Shown: positions 34,801 to 50,774, numbered from the stretch's first letter. The stretch is DNA of 64,000 nt from Taeniopygia guttata (GCF_048771995.1 NC_133050.1:2926501-2990500); one strand, 5' to 3'. Notes: generated by a model not told the origin, from the sequence alone. Numbers and translations are program-made.

Positions 34801-37800
34801 CTTGCCTGCTAAGGCAGACAGAAGGACTAGGGACTTGTTGATTTTGGGCAATATTTCATTGCTGAACACCCATGAAATAAATGTTCTAGACTTTTGCTCT
34901 CTTTTTAGTCCCAAGAGTGGCTATATAATGTCCCCAGTGTATTGGTCAGTCCAATCTTCCCAAACTCTTGGAGTCTTCTACTGCTCAGTTCCCGCTGACT
35001 GCATACCAGCCCAAATGCCCAATAAAATTCTAAAAGATCAGATCAACTGACAGTCGTAGTGCAGCTCCACAGAGGTGGATTTTTGCTGGCTCAGTCAGCT
35101 GAGTTTAGTCTGAAGAGCTGACAGAACAGTATAAAACACTGGAGCAATAAGAATCAACAGAGAATTGCCAGGGAGAGAAACAGGAATAAGTGCCTGATCT
35201 TTGAACCAACTGATGAATAAATGACGTATAATCTAGTGGGGTATTGATTGACATGTGGTGTTACAGAGCAGTCAATAAAGAACACGGGCCTGGGTTTGGC
35301 TAGATGTGTGGCTACAGTCTTGGCACATGGCTCTGTGTCTGAGGCCCTGGAGGGGATGGAAATGGTGAATGAAGCACAGACTGACAAGAGGACTGGCAGC
35401 CTCTTTGTTGGTGCCATTCATTCCTCAGCAAGTAGGATTTTTCTCTGAGGGAAATACAAACTGGGGACTTTGGTGAGCTTTTTTCCCCTTCCCTCCTCAG
35501 TCCTTCCTCCCTGCCTTGCTGTTTCTTACAGGCGCTGGCTTTGGGATCCAGAGCAAGTGCCAGAAATGCTTCCCATTGCTGGCTTCTCAGGATCTAATTT
35601 TGCCTTCTGACAAGCCCAGCTCTCAATGTCACACACACTGACACGCTGCCGAAGAGCTGCTGTAGTTGGCAGAGGATCCAAATTGTGGGTTTTGTCACTT
35701 AAAGCTGAAGATTCTTTTTCTTGCCCATCTAGGACCCAGTAGTGATCCCAGTGTAGTGCTGCTGTAATCCCCAGCCTGGCTGATTAATGCCTTTGCCTCT
35801 CTGTGCTTGGCCCTGCATCCAGGTAGCTGTAAGCAGAATGTGCTTCTGATATTGCTGAATGATAGAGGGGCCATCAGATACTTCCTGTGTTCTGCTGGAA
35901 AAAATACTTATCGAGCAGATTGTTTTTAAATATAAATCCATATGAAACCAAGCCTCAGAAAGGCCCACTGGAGTAAAATTTCTATTGAAAAAAAAGACAT
36001 TCAGGTGATATTCTACCTCTTAAACTATTGCTAGAAGCCAAATAGTGTTTAATCTCAGTTTCTCTACTGCAGTGACTGGCTTTTAGCTGTAAAAGCATGA
36101 AAGTTCCTTTAAAATTGGAGAGTGTATGTTTGCAGTTAAAATTTAATTTTTGTTGATGCTTTCCTAGTCTGAAAAGTATCCTGTAATTAGATTCCATTTT
36201 ACAGCACTGCTATTAGTGCAAATCACAGTGGTTTTGTATTACAATTCATAGCCAGATATTAAAAGAACAAATACAAACCACAGTGAAACCTCTGTTGTGT
36301 TGTAACCACAATCAATACCAGACTGTAAGAATGCAAAATCCTCAAATTAATAACACAACATCTAATGGCAGAGAGTATTAAGCAGTGTAAAGAGCTAAAT
36401 AAAAGTCAATTTCTTACATATAATTCTTATTTAAAAAAACCTGCATGCAGACCTAGTCACATGCACATGCTCAGCTTTAAAAGCCAACCAGGCAAGTACA
36501 GGAAAAGCCTTACTTGTTGTGAAAGCTTATATTTTTAAAGAAACTTGCTAAATGTTGGAAAAGTGTTTCATGGTTGCCTGGGAACAGCAGAACAGAAGTA
36601 AAATAACTAATTGCTCACTTTTAATCTCTCAAATAGATTTTAATTTTTTAGAGTAAAGCTGTGTGCTATTAATACAGAAAATAATATTATTTTAGAAACA
36701 GTGTAATCCCTATTAAAGATATGCACATATTTGTGTACATTGTTTAGGTATATAGACTAGATATAAACAAACAATTTTCAGGTTTAAGCTTTCAATTAGT
36801 GTTTCAATTGCCCATTGCCTACTGCTGTGGGCTGTTTTTTCCTTGATTAGATAAAGTACTTTGAAATTCTGGGTCAGCAGTTGATATTGTAGTTTCAAAA
36901 TCCTCTAAAACTACTCCTTATGGAAGCAAAATACTGTTGGGAGCTTAAGGTTCGAAATGGGATTTGCAGTTTTCTTGCAGTGGCTACGAGCAGAGGCCCG
37001 TGCTCACCCGGGCTGCAGCTGTTAACTCTCAGATAATTCAGTGCGCTGTGATGTGTTGTTTTTCAATAGATACGATTTTAGTTAAGGAGAAATTCAGTTT
37101 TTCGCTGGTGTGGATTTGTTGGTTGTGCCATTAAGAGAAGGAGGTGAAACCTGTGTCTGGGAACTCAGTCATACGTGACATTGCTGTTTGTTTGGAACTC
37201 CCATCCTGCTCCTTGCTGGGTTAGAGAATTTTCCCCACACATCCCAGGTAGGCATTTTTGTACATCTTCCAGAGAAAAAGTCCAAGCCATCCAGCTTCCC
37301 CAAATTACAGGGGGGAATCCAGTGCCCGGTTTAGGTTGCATTTACCAGAGAGCACAGCTGTCTGCTCTAGAAGTTTTCATCAGAGCTGTGCTATCCGGAG
37401 GAGCGATTCCCGAGCAGCTTTGTCACCCATCAGTGCTTGCTTTCATTGTTTTAATCCTTCAAAGGGCCCTTGTGAGCGGATCCCGGGCACACAGCGGGGG
37501 CTGTTCCGGGCTGGGTTCCCGAGCAGCTCCCGGCGCTGCCTCTCTCCCTCCCTGGCTCTGGGCTGGGACGGCCCCGGCACAGCCCGGGCACGGGGCTGAA
37601 GGGCCGGAGTGACTAGCAAGGGCTTTGGCTGCTGCAGCACTTCACTGGCTCTGCACTTACCCCTCAGATGTGCAGTGCTGCTAGCTCAGATTTACTTTGA
37701 AGAGGCTTGGTTTTTAATAACTCTTCAACTTTTGTTGTTGTTTTATCTTGACGGTTTTGGTACACTGGAAGGGAACTCTGGGCTCCACCCTGGGCCTGCT

Positions 37801-38006
37801 CCATGGGTTTCGGGGAAAGTTGATTGATTCCATGGTGGAGAGAATGGTGAGCTTGCCTGCCCTGCCTCTGGCCTGGGCTTTCCCCATCCTCGGCCCACGC
37901 TTGCCTTGGCTGGGGTCCTTGAGGAGCTGCTGCCATCCGCTCTTCCCAAAGGCAGCGGCTGGGCACGCAGCAGGTGCCGGGTGAATTGCTGGGATCCGTG
38001 TGCTGA

Positions 38007-38219
<213 letters not shown>

Positions 38220-38890
38220 TGAGATCTGGAGCTGCACAGGCGCATTTCACTTCCTATGCACAGTCTTTTAGGCTTTCCATCGCCGTGGAAAAGTAAAAAG
38301 TTTTAACTTCTGTTTGCCTCAGATAAGTGTTAATTACTTTAATGATACACCCAGGAAAAAATGTAATTCTTAAAACCCCCACCCCCAAAAATCCACCAAT
38401 AGAGGGGGTGATTGAAATATAAAAAAGTGTTTAATAAAAATGACTAGCGCAAATTCAGATACTTAGTATTTGAAAAGCTGGAAGTTGCTTTTGTGTCTGT
38501 CATACAATATACCTGGTTAGTTTTTATAGTGAGAGAGAGGCAAAGCTGGATGGCCAATTAAATGCTGTGCAGTCACTAACTGAAGGAGTTTATGGGCGTT
38601 TATTGTCTCTTGGTAAAAGTCATCTCTGGGACATGAGAGCACTGTAGCAACTCTGCATAAGCACTCCCAGGCAGCACCTGTACCTGTCAGTGTAAATGGA
38701 GATCAGAGTTTCTGCAGATTTATTCTGCAGTTCAGTGAGGAAGGGAACTGTTTTTCTTGCTTTCTGAGTCACTGTTTGACCATGAGTTTCTTCATGAAGG
38801 TCATGACCAAGTTTCGGTTCCTTCAGTGTCAGTGCCTTGTGTCACTGGCTAAATTTGAGGTGCATCTTAACTTATCATTGTTCTTGATGA

Positions 38891-39106
<216 letters not shown>

Positions 39107-39885
39107 TGAAAGTTCTAACTGTCTGATACATGCACTAGCTTTATTTGTCACACTGTTGATTGTTTGAAGCCAAGTGGAGAATTTTAAGGAGTTTCTCTGG
39201 ATCATACCTGGTGAAGTTGTCTGTTCCTTTTTTTCTTTTGAGCTGAAGTAGTCTAAAGAATTTTGCAAAAGGATGTTTTTGTGAACAGTCAGGTATCTGA
39301 CAGGAGGTTCCGAGGTGATGTTTGAGACCAACCACTTATTGCTCAATCTGTTTAACTACTACACAAACACTTCTGGGACACACCATTTAGGCTTACAAGA
39401 GTCAGTGCATTTGTGAATGCATTTGTTATTTAATAGGAGCAGAAAACTTCTGCTTTTTGTAGCATCAGAAAAAGAGCCATGATCTGATATGAATTCCATG
39501 CTTACAACAATCAAGTTTTGTGCACACACAACACTCCAAGCAAGGGAGTTTTAGAACAGCTACTGAAGGGAAATAATGTGTCAAGCGGCTATAAAAGGTG
39601 GAATTAACTGTTTTGGTTACTGTGCCCATCCCACCTGTGTTTGTAAACTGTGAATGTCAGGTGAAGTATGGTAATATGGTGATATGTTAATAATGAAAAG
39701 TAAATTTGTTTTTGTCCTATGTGCAGTGCTGGATTTGTGGCTTGGTGTTGTGCAGATTCAAGGGTACTTCATGGTTCTTCTTGTAGGGATAAAATAGAGA
39801 AATTTCCCAGGGAAATAGGTCATGGTTTATGTTCCAGGAAGACTCTATGCTCGTTCTCTGTTTATATTTTAATCTGGTTGTTTGA

Positions 39886-39990
<105 letters not shown>

Positions 39991-41392
39991 TAAAGTAATT
40001 TCCTTTGGTCTCAAAAGTTGGTTCAGTCTGATGCGTAAAAAATACTTCCCCACATCTAGCCAGTTTACTGAACTGGTGCCTAAAATGATAATGTTAAGGG
40101 TCAGTTGTTTCAGTTTGGGTTTTTTTAACCTACTCAGCAGCCTGGGCACTTTGTTCTCTGTTTAATTTAACTGATAGTGTTAGTGAGCAGCTCTGGTAGC
40201 TCCGATGCCATAATTAGAAATAAACAGATGCAGTTGTTATCTTTCTGAAACATCTCATGCAGAAGGAAGATTTACCAGTAAGATTGTTATCTCAGGATTT
40301 CAGCAGAGTTTTATTTTTCGCTTTTGAAGGGAAAAAAGTCACTTTCCATTTCAGAAAGGAGCTCTCTGAGCCTTAAGAGTTTCAGGTGTCAGTGGACACT
40401 TAGTTCTGGTGTTGAAATAGGAGGATTCCTTGTGGGGAAACCAGTTCTCCTACAGAGCAGAATGGTTAACAGCCGACTTCCATCCTCCACCTGACACTCC
40501 AAATACGCTGCAGGTGGGATGGGGGGAGCCAGCAAGACTTTGCTCCTGGGCAAACACAAACTAATTTTGCAGCCTTACAGAAGCAGCATTGGCTGGGGAA
40601 AGCCTGCTAAGCCCATAATACACCTGAAGCTGCAGGTACAAGTGAGAGCCAGAATGAATAGCTTAGTGGGACTGGATATCCCAAGTCCTGGTACATATGG
40701 AGCTTTTTTTGTCAGTATAACTATTTGCTGATGTGATTTTAACCAAACTAATATTGATATATTCTCTACTGTTAGCATAACTATGATACCATAGAAATGT
40801 TCTACAAGTGGTACAGCTTTGCAAAATAAATCATAAATTGTCAGGAATATGTTAATATCCATAACTGTTCTCCATATGGCTCCACTGGTTTTTCTCTGAA
40901 CGTGAACATGAAGCCAGGCAGATCATGTGCATACAGAAGGTGACACCATGTGAAATATGCTCCTCTTTCCAAAATTTCCTGTCATTTGCCCGTTCATGGC
41001 AAATTCCTTCCCTCTCTTTTGCCACTTTTCACTGAAATTTCTAACAGTTACTACAGGTTTTCTGCTTGCAGACTATTTTCATAGTCATTTGTTAAATACG
41101 TCCTGGCTTCTTGAGGGAGGTCAGAGTTGCATTCTGGGTTTGTTGAGCTATTGCTTTTATAAACATAAGCTTTGGGTCTTGCACATCAGTTCTTTTACAA
41201 TATAGAGGGTTTTTGCAGTCTCACCTACTGAACAAACTGGAGAGGTAATTGTAGACAACATGTGCAGTCTTGTGATAGCTCACAAGCAAGCTTCAGACAA
41301 ACTTACCTTTCACAGAAGTTAGCTGCAGATACCTCAAAGAATGAGTAAAATTGGGATATCTGGTCCCAGGCAAGTATCTTAAATCGGCTTAA

Positions 41393-41686
<294 letters not shown>

Positions 41687-41921
41687 TGAATGAGCATCTG
41701 TTTTTCTATAGTCTCCAAAATGATCTTCATATCGACATGAATTTTTTCTTCATTCTTGCACTGTGTGCACAGAGCAGATCTCTGTACCATTCACTGTCCC
41801 TTGCATTTTGTTGTGACAAAAGTCAAGATGAAACTAAAGAGCCAAATAATAAAAATAAAATTACAGCAAATAATGGTTTACACTTCTAGATTCTAAATTC
41901 CTGCTTCATGGTCTGTTTTAA

Positions 41922-42206
<285 letters not shown>

Positions 42207-42836
42207 TAATGTTTAATACTGTTTTCCTAAGGCACACAGTGATAGAGCTGTTTAGTTCTTTCTGTCAAAAAAATTGTGACTCTTAAGAATATACTCTTGC
42301 AGATTTGTCAAGGATGTGGAGACAAGGGTAACTTAAAATGAGAGCTAACACTGTGATTTTAGTTGTTGACAGTCACTAAGGAATTGACTGACTTTCTTGC
42401 TTAAATCAAATTTAGATTAGTAACTTTTCTAACAGAAAATGTTTTATTGGCAAATGGATTTGCTCCACAAAGTGAAGCCTTTATAAATGTGGGTTATCTG
42501 GCTTTATGCCCATTTCAAAATGCAGTGCCTTGAGTTTTCTCTCCTTTTTTCCCTTCTGTCTTTTTATTTCGTTTGAAGCTGGAAATCACTTGAATGTTAG
42601 GTCGAAATACTGAGATGACATTAGTTGGGAATTGCAGTTTCACAGACATACAATTTGCCAAGAAACTCGTTTTGTGCGTGTGATGTCAGGACAGAAGTGC
42701 TATTTTTACAAGCCACTAGAAGTATTGATTTCGTATGTGCACTAGGCATCAGTAAAAAGTAATCAGCAATAATTAGCAGCAGATAGCCACTGCCACACCT
42801 GCTTTTATTGTTTCCTATGTTTTGTTTCACGTCCAG

Positions 42837-42995
42837 AAACAGCAATGCCATCAGAGCAGTAGGAGCTGCAGCTCCAGAACAACATCCTCCATCCCAAGGG
42901 ACATCCCTCCCCACCATTTGCCAAGCTGGACCAGGCAACATCCACTGTGACTACATTGCAGCAGGGCCAAACCAACCTCATCCTGGTGCACAAGA
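42837..42995 (+). pseudogene. NUP210: NUP210-like exon 7 with in-frame TAG
   Basis: Reads ETAMPSEQ, TAG at 42860-42862, then ELQLQNNI and, further on, TVTTLQQGQTNLILVHK. NUP210 has Tyr at the stop position (DQYELQLQ), so a TAT/TAC to TAG change is the simplest reading. Donor AAGA/GTATCC is weak. Confidence 0.88.
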
Positions 42996-43451
42996 GTATC
43001 CTTTCTTGGGAACGCTTCTCCAGCCACCACTCTGTGGCAGGAGACAAGCTTTCCACCCTTGGCAACACGGAAGGATCAAGTTATCCTCATTTGTGTCGAG
43101 TCTGGAAATCAGGAGCTGTGGAAAGCAGCACTGCTGTGAATTCAGTCTCAGCACAGCTGTCTGATGCCTTGGAATGCTTTACCAAATTAAGTTGGCAAAA
43201 GATCACTTAAATCATGTCTGTTCCCCTCAGTCACTGTAGAAATGTATGGGGCTTTATTTAATGTTTACATTTCAGTCCTTATATTCTCTAGTGAGATCTC
43301 TCCAAAGTGCTCGCTGTCCTGCAGTGAAGTGGGGAGAATGTTTATTTGCAGTGCACACTTAGCTTTAGAATAGCCACAGAGGCTTGAGGAGTGCCAGGAG
43401 AATGCTGCTCTTGGCTTGTGCTGAACCATGTGTTCCTTGACTGAGCCGCAG

Positions 43452-43520
43452 GTATCCGCACGCAGGGTGTGTCCTGGCTGCCCAGCAGCACTGTCTGTGT
43501 GGTAGCTCCTGCATATTTGG
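43452..43520 (+). CDS. NUP210: NUP210-like exon 8 (69 bp)
   Basis: Short exon encoding SIRTQGVSWLPSSTVCVV then APAYLG, matching [20 protein letters not shown] of NUP210. Acceptor GAGCCGCAG, donor TTGG/GTTGGT (weak). Phases fit exons 7 and 9. Confidence 0.88.
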
Positions 43521-43771
43521 GTTGGTACTGCTGCAGTCTTCTGATTGAATAATGCAATTTCTGGCCTTGTTTCTGTGATTTTCATGCTGTATCTCCACGC
43601 TTCCGTTCAATGTTAGCTTTCACAGAAAAGGAATTTTATTCATAAAAGTAGCTCAATGTGAAATAGGTTTTATGTACTTTCTTTTATCTCTGTAGTCAGC
43701 AGTTTAAAATAATGAATGTTCATCTGCAGAGTGTGGGTACCAGAAGCAAAATGCTTTTCTCCATTAGATAA

Positions 43772-43927
<156 letters not shown>

Positions 43928-44129
43928 TGAAATGTTTAGATACTTTTCTGTGACTGTCTCCTAAATCCTGACTTGCTTTGGAATTGAGTGATTTCTTATT
44001 TACATTGAGACAGGACAGTGCAAAGCTTGTTGTTTCTTGCCTCTTCATTTTTTCATTTGTTTTGTTGTTGTTACTTTTTAAAAACAAAGCACTCTGGGTG
44101 ATTCATGTGAAGTTATTGGAGTCTGAAGT

Positions 44130-44372
44130 GCTGTAGAAAAAAAAATGGAACTTGGGCAATGTCTTTCAGGTTGGATGGGGCTTGGAGCAACCTGAAATCA
44201 CCCAGTGCCACCCCTGCCATGGGCAGGGACACCTTCCACTGTGCCAGGCTGCTCCCAGCCCCAGTGCCCAGCCTGGTCTTGGACACTGCCGGGGATCCAG
44301 GGGCAGCCACAGCTGCTCTGGGCACCTGTGCCAGGGCCTGCCCACCCTCACAGGGAAGAGCTTCTTCCTTAA
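44130..44372 (-). mobile_element. CR1 LINE 3' fragment in intron 9
   Basis: Reverse-oriented CR1: ACCTTCCACTGTGCCAGGCT, GGGGCAGCCACAGCTGCTCT and CTGTGCCAGGGCCTGCCCAC. Confidence 0.9.
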
Positions 44373-44920
44373 TTCTATATACTAGGTACCAAATACACAT
44401 AGTTCTTAAACTGCAGAGGAAACGAAATTTAGATAATTCAGTTGCAACAAGAAAAATTTTATTGAATTACTGCTTTTGAGAGTATTTGATCTAGGGGAAT
44501 ATTATTTTATTTCCCCATAATTGCTTTTTGGGATACAGATCTGAGTTTGAGCTAGAGCTTAGTAGTCTGCCTTTGAGACAGTATATTCATGTGTTCTTTT
44601 GTGTTGAAGAAGGAAAAAATTAGAAAAATACTGTAAAATATGAACTACTTAGTGGTATAAATATAGGTACTTTCATGTTAAATTACATTTAACATGAAAT
44701 TTAAAAAAGAAACTTTCTGTGTAGTTAATGTCTCTAAAGGTAAAATCTTACTGAAAGACTGAAACTTCCACAGGGAGGGTTCTAATCAGTTTCAGCAGTG
44801 TGTCTTTGAACTGTGTTATTAAACAGTTTGCTTACTGACTTCTTGTTGTATGTTTAGGGCTTTCTGTCCTCCACTGACGTCAGTACCTGTGGCAATTTCT
44901 GTTTCATGTTTTGGTTTTAG

Positions 44921-45166
<246 letters not shown>

Positions 45167-46182
45167 TGAGCTGTCTTTGAACAGATTAAGAACCAAATTC
45201 TAAAATCCTTTCTTCATGAAAACTGTCAGTTGAGTCAAAAGAGGATTTGCTTAAATTAAAGACTGTGGGATTTTGCTCCCGAGCATGTGGCAAACTCCTG
45301 TTAGGGCAGTGGTACACGGCACTGATTTCTTTTCTTGGGGCAGATCCTTGTGCTGGGCAAGGGGCCTCTCACAAGGCTGAGGGAATTTTACACTTTATTG
45401 TGGTAGGATCATCACTCATACCCTGACCTTGTTCTGCAGTCAGTTACATCGGGGAAGTTTGCTATCAATTGGTAAGTGACCTTAAACTCTGGAATGACAA
45501 TTTGCCAAATGTATCAGCCTGCACATTTCTCCAAATTAATATTCATTAACTTTCTGCTGGTTGGGCAGGCTGCTGAATGTATGGCTAACTAGGGCACGTG
45601 GTGTGGAAGTGAATTGCTTTTGCTTGAAAATTAAACACTTGAACCCATTTGCTGTAAAATCAATTTAGTGATTCCTTGAGCAGGATTTAATAGCTCCTTC
45701 AATGTGATACACCTCAGTCATTTTCTGTGTCAGAGATGTTCTCTTCAGTGGAAGAGCATCCCTTGAGAGTTGTTCTTCCCTCAGAACTGCAGCAACACTG
45801 TGTTGTGCCAGAGGGTCGTAGCACTGCAGTGACAGCAGAGCTGTGAAGGCCAATGTTTGGGAGGGAGGGCTGAGCAAGGGCGCTTTCAGGCTGAATTTTG
45901 TACACAGTGGGATGAGCAAAGAGTAAATATAGGTGTTGAGCCTCCAGATTGGTTCTCCAAGGGAGGTCTCAAAATAGGAGCAATGAAAGACTATCTTTTT
46001 TCTTGCCTTTTAAATTAATGTGGGCACCTGGATCTTCATAACATCAGCGCTCATTTAGTACAGTGGCACACCTTGCTGCCAGGAGCTATTTGCTCACTAG
46101 GAGCTCTGTTCATAAGTGGTCCTAAATAGTTTTCCTTCCTCTCTGAGGTGTTTTCAAGGACATGTCTGTACCTAAGGACTAA

Positions 46183-46413
<231 letters not shown>

Positions 46414-47189
46414 TAACTCGGGCAGGCGCACTGAGGCCTGACACCACTGAGCTAGGGCTGACTGTGGATACTTCAGGCACAGTGGCATCCAAAATGTAAC
46501 TTGGAGGAACTTCATGGGACGTTAGTTACAGGAGTTAATATACAGTTTTAAAAAAGCACCAAGAAACCAACAAACATAAAATCCCACTGACTTCTACCTC
46601 TTGTCTTCCCTTCCTCTCTCCCTCATGCATGCACCACACACCTATGCCTGGAATGGTTGGGAATTCCAGGAGCATCCCATATGCAAAGATCCACAGCAAT
46701 CATTAGAGGCTGCCCTTTGCTGGCAAGGATGGGAAATACGAATGGGAGTGTGAAGTGACTACAAAGAAGGGCATGACAAGTTTAATTAGCATCACTTTGC
46801 CAGCCTTGGACATCAGTATTCCTCACTGGCCACACGCCTTGTGCTCCTAATACAAAGTTCCAGGGAGGCAAAGGCCACAGCTTATTTACAGAAGGGATGA
46901 TTTCCATGTTTACTAGGTGTGCGTTTGCTCCCAAGTTGTCGGTTATTCCTTTTGCTTCATGAAGCAAATGGTTTGTATGCCAGTATCCAGTATCTCCAGT
47001 CCAAGTAGGGAAAAGAAAGTTGTGCTTTCTCAGCCCAGACTCTTATCCCAGGCCAGTGATACCCAGACCCTGCACTCAGGTGTTGGATGCACAACTCCTA
47101 CCTCTCCCTTTTGGCATAAAGTAGTGCTCAGTGTCGGATCTGTGTTAAGTAAACTATATGCAAATAGGCAGCAGGACACTTGGTGCCAG

Positions 47190-47450
47190 GCTCTTCTCCC
47201 AGGTAACAAGGGATAGGATGAGAGGAAACATCCTCATGTTTAGATTGGATATTAGACAAAGTTTTTTTCACAGGAAGAGTTGTCAAGCCATGGCACAGGC
47301 TGCCCAGGGCAGTGGTGGAGTCACCATCCCTGAAGGGCTCAAAAATTATGGGGTATGGGACCTGAAGACAGTGGTGGACTTGATAATCTCAGAGGTCTTT
47401 TACAGCCTTTCTGATTCAGTGACTCCATGGAGAGAATCAATCTCACAGGA
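47190..47450 (+). mobile_element. CR1 LINE 3' fragment in intron 11
   Basis: GGATAGGATGAGAGGAAACA, GCACAGGCTGCCCAGGGCAG and GATAATCTCAGAGGTCTTTT mark a CR1 subfamily different from the other copies here. Confidence 0.9.
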
Positions 47451-49041
47451 TTAAATTGCATTCTCCAGTGTAAGTCTAAGGGCAGCTACACTGAGTTAAG
47501 CCCTGCATAACTCTACTTGTCTGTTCTGTGGGATTAGTTTGGTTTACTTCATGCTATTCCTGACCACACCAGCAGAGTGTGGTAAAAATTCTTAGTACTA
47601 AATCTGCATTTGCAGTACGTCATAATTCTGCTGGAGTTTTCCCAGTAAAGGAAAGGAAATGTGGTTTTGTTTCCTACCTCTTTCACGGTTCTGTTCTCAC
47701 CTTATCTTGCATATATAATGAAGTATTTCACTAGAGAACATTCCTTCATGGTACTGCAATAATTTTCTCGCTGTTCTTACTTTACTCTGATGTTTTTCTA
47801 TAAAAACATAGAAACCTTTTTCTCCCAAGATTTAAATTTTGCTGAAACTGAGACCTTTCTTCTGGTCTCTAGATTCCACAATACAACTGGTCAACAGCAT
47901 ACACACAGCTCAACTGTTCCTGCCTCTCCATCAGAGTTTGCCTCCCACTGCATAGCTTCAGTCAGGCTATTTCAAATGGGTGAATAAAGTTTTTCTGAAA
48001 ATAAATTGAAAGGGATTTTTGGATCTAGCCAAATTCTGTTTATAGCTGAAGTAACTCGCTCCAGAAGGTACCAGAATGCCTGGCAGGTTTTCCTTTGGCA
48101 GCTATCTGGTTTGTTGGGGGTTGCTGTGTTCATACTTGTGCCAATGAGATGGTTCCTGTTGCCCTCCTTCGGCGCACGCATGAGAGGTGCAGTGCAGCTG
48201 TGCGAGGTGGGCACCTGGAGGTTCCTGGGGAGGGCACTGCTCCCAGGTAGCAGTGTGGAGCTCCCTGCCAGGCTCTGGCTAATGGTGAAGCTGCATGGGA
48301 AGCTGCTTTACCCTTCCTCTCCTCAGTGCATACTGACTGTCAGAGACAGAAAGTGTAGTGAGGCGTCTGGGGTTTATGGCAGGGACCTGAGTCTTCATAG
48401 TTATTAAGAATTGGGTATTTCTGTTTTATGTTTTCTGCTCATCTCCCTGTTTCAGCTGAAACACCTTTACAAATATGCTGAGCCCTTGGATTCTTTCAGC
48501 CTTTCTCACCACATCCCATGCATCTCCTGTAACACACCTCTGCCTGTTTATTTGTCTGTGTCCTTCTGTAATCAGATTGTGCATGTGCTCTGAGAAAGGA
48601 AGAAGGGAAATGACCCTCCTCTTCATTTTCTTTTTTTTCTCTTTCCCTGGTAAAAATTACTAGTTAAGCTCCTGCATAATTTAGATTTGTTTGTTTTCCG
48701 CACTGTCCCTCTAGAGAAGATTTATCACCTTGTTCATTTTTAATTATGAAAAAGGTTAAAGGAAATGCTGAGGAAGTTAAAGAAATTAAAACAATACACA
48801 TTTTAAAATGGCTCCAGTGTTCACCTGTGTTTTACTGTGATGGAATATTTGACATTTGTTTTGGTGTGTGAAAGAAGCTGAAATTAAAATGAAAGGTAGA
48901 AATCTTCTCATCTCTCTATTGCCTATTAAGTTCTGAGGTGTTATTTTATTTGTATGTCCTATTCTCAGTGCATTCCTGGTTTTCACACAAGATATCCAAA
49001 GCTGTGGAATGTGAAAACCATGTACTTGATTAAATATTTGA

Positions 49042-49251
<210 letters not shown>

Positions 49252-50263
49252 TGAATGTGGCTTTTGGAAACAGCAAAGGCACTGAGAATGCCATAGGCAA
49301 TCCCCTTCCATTTCCTGCCCTGTGGCAGGTTAAGTGATTTGTTTCACTTTGTGCTTTAGGGAATCCAACCCTGTTCAGTGCATTAACTTGACTCCCATTT
49401 TTGCCCCTTCCTGATTTCCTTGGCAAGCCTTTTTTCCTGCTGGAAGTTTTAAGTGCAAGAAGGAAATGGTAATTAACTCCTGGCCTGGCCATCTAGGCAG
49501 ACAAGCCAAACTAAAAATTCATTCTGTAGGGTGATAGGTGGGTGTTCTCCCTTGATACCAAAGGGTGACAGTTGTTATCGGGATGTACAAGGAAATTTCT
49601 GTCTGGAGAAGTACCTGAACTGAGCACCATGCTGCAGACAGACTGCAAATACCCGAGTTGGCCAAGAAAAAACAGTAATTTGGGAAAATTAGGAGAAAAT
49701 GGCAATAAAAAACATAGCTCCCAAGAGGGATTTTGTGGTGTCTCTGTAGACCATCCCCTGTTCTTAGGTCATTGTGGTCAGTGTGTGTGGTTTGGAGTGA
49801 GGAGAATGCAGGAACAGTACATCGGGTGGCCCCAAAGGGAGGGGTGTGACATTAATTAAAATCTGTTCAGAATTTAGCTTACACACTCGCTCTGAAATAA
49901 TTCTCTGAACAGCCTGAGATGCTGCTTTTTAGCAGCGCAACAGTTACCAGCTGGAGACACAGGGAGGAAGATTTTTTCAGCTTAAACTTCTTATCCTCAA
50001 ACATAAGTCAAAGCCTGAAGACAGCAAGAAACCTTCTGACCATGCGAGCTTTCAGAGCAGTGTATTGCACAATCTGAATAGGTTATTTTTGAATGCTTTT
50101 TTTCCTGTGTTAGGAGCTGCTTTCTGTGTGGAACAGCTCTTCAGAGTTCTGTTTACTGACCTCAGTTTTTAGTAGTAGTAGTTTTAGGAGTAGTTAATAC
50201 ACACAGATTACAGCTTTAATTCTGTCTCATACAGTTTGGTATCCTGAAGCCATTTGCAGAAGA

Positions 50264-50329
50264 TTAAGTAGTTAAGATCCTAACACAAGACCTTAACTTA
50301 AGATCCTTAACTTAAGTAGTTAAGATCCT
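50264..50329. repeat. 48-bp-spaced direct repeat with inverted core
   Basis: TTAAGTAGTTAAGATCCT occurs at 50264-50281 and 50312-50329. Between them CTTAACTTAAG and variants form inverted repeats. Confidence 0.8.
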
Positions 50330-50577
50330 GCAAATAAAAGCTGTGATTGCTATGAAATCTCTGGTCTGAGGTAGATTCTTTAATGGACGCTAAACCTCTC
50401 CCAGGTGGTGATGATACCCCCTGGCGATAGCACACAACAGTCCACACTTCAAAGTCAGTAAAGCAGAAGAGAGAATGACAGGAGCAGCAGTAAAAGGGAA
50501 GCTCACCAAGCTGCTGTGGGCTTGGGCTGGCGTGGAGCAGAGCAGTGACCCAGCCTGTCCCTGTTCCTTCCCTGCAG

Positions 50578-50774
50578 GTGTACGTGAGCGAGCCCAGCGC
50601 CATGGAGTTCACTTCCTGCCAGGTGGAGGCACACGTGGGGCAGGTGCTGGAGCTGCCCCTGAGGATCAGTGGCCGGACCAGCGTGGACAGGGGCGAGCTG
50701 GTCCCCCTGAGCGACTGCTCAGCTGGAGCTGGGGGTGGAGCTGGAGAACCCTGGCGTGTTCAGCCCACTTGAAG
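50578..50774 (+). pseudogene. NUP210: NUP210-like exon 13 with frameshift
   Basis: Reads VYVSEPSAMEFTSCQVEAHV, GQVLELPLRISG and then LVPLSDCS. After that the homologous frame (LELGVELENPGVFSPLEG) is shifted: four bases stand between the Cys codon and the next homologous codon near 50,720. The unshifted frame hits TGA at about 50,770. Donor GAAG/GTGCTT. Confidence 0.9.

Noticed and set aside
42808..43210. Long open stretch continuing past NUP210-like exon 7
   Set aside because: Homology ends at HK/S with a donor at 42996, and the next NUP210 segment resumes at 43452. The extension is intron.
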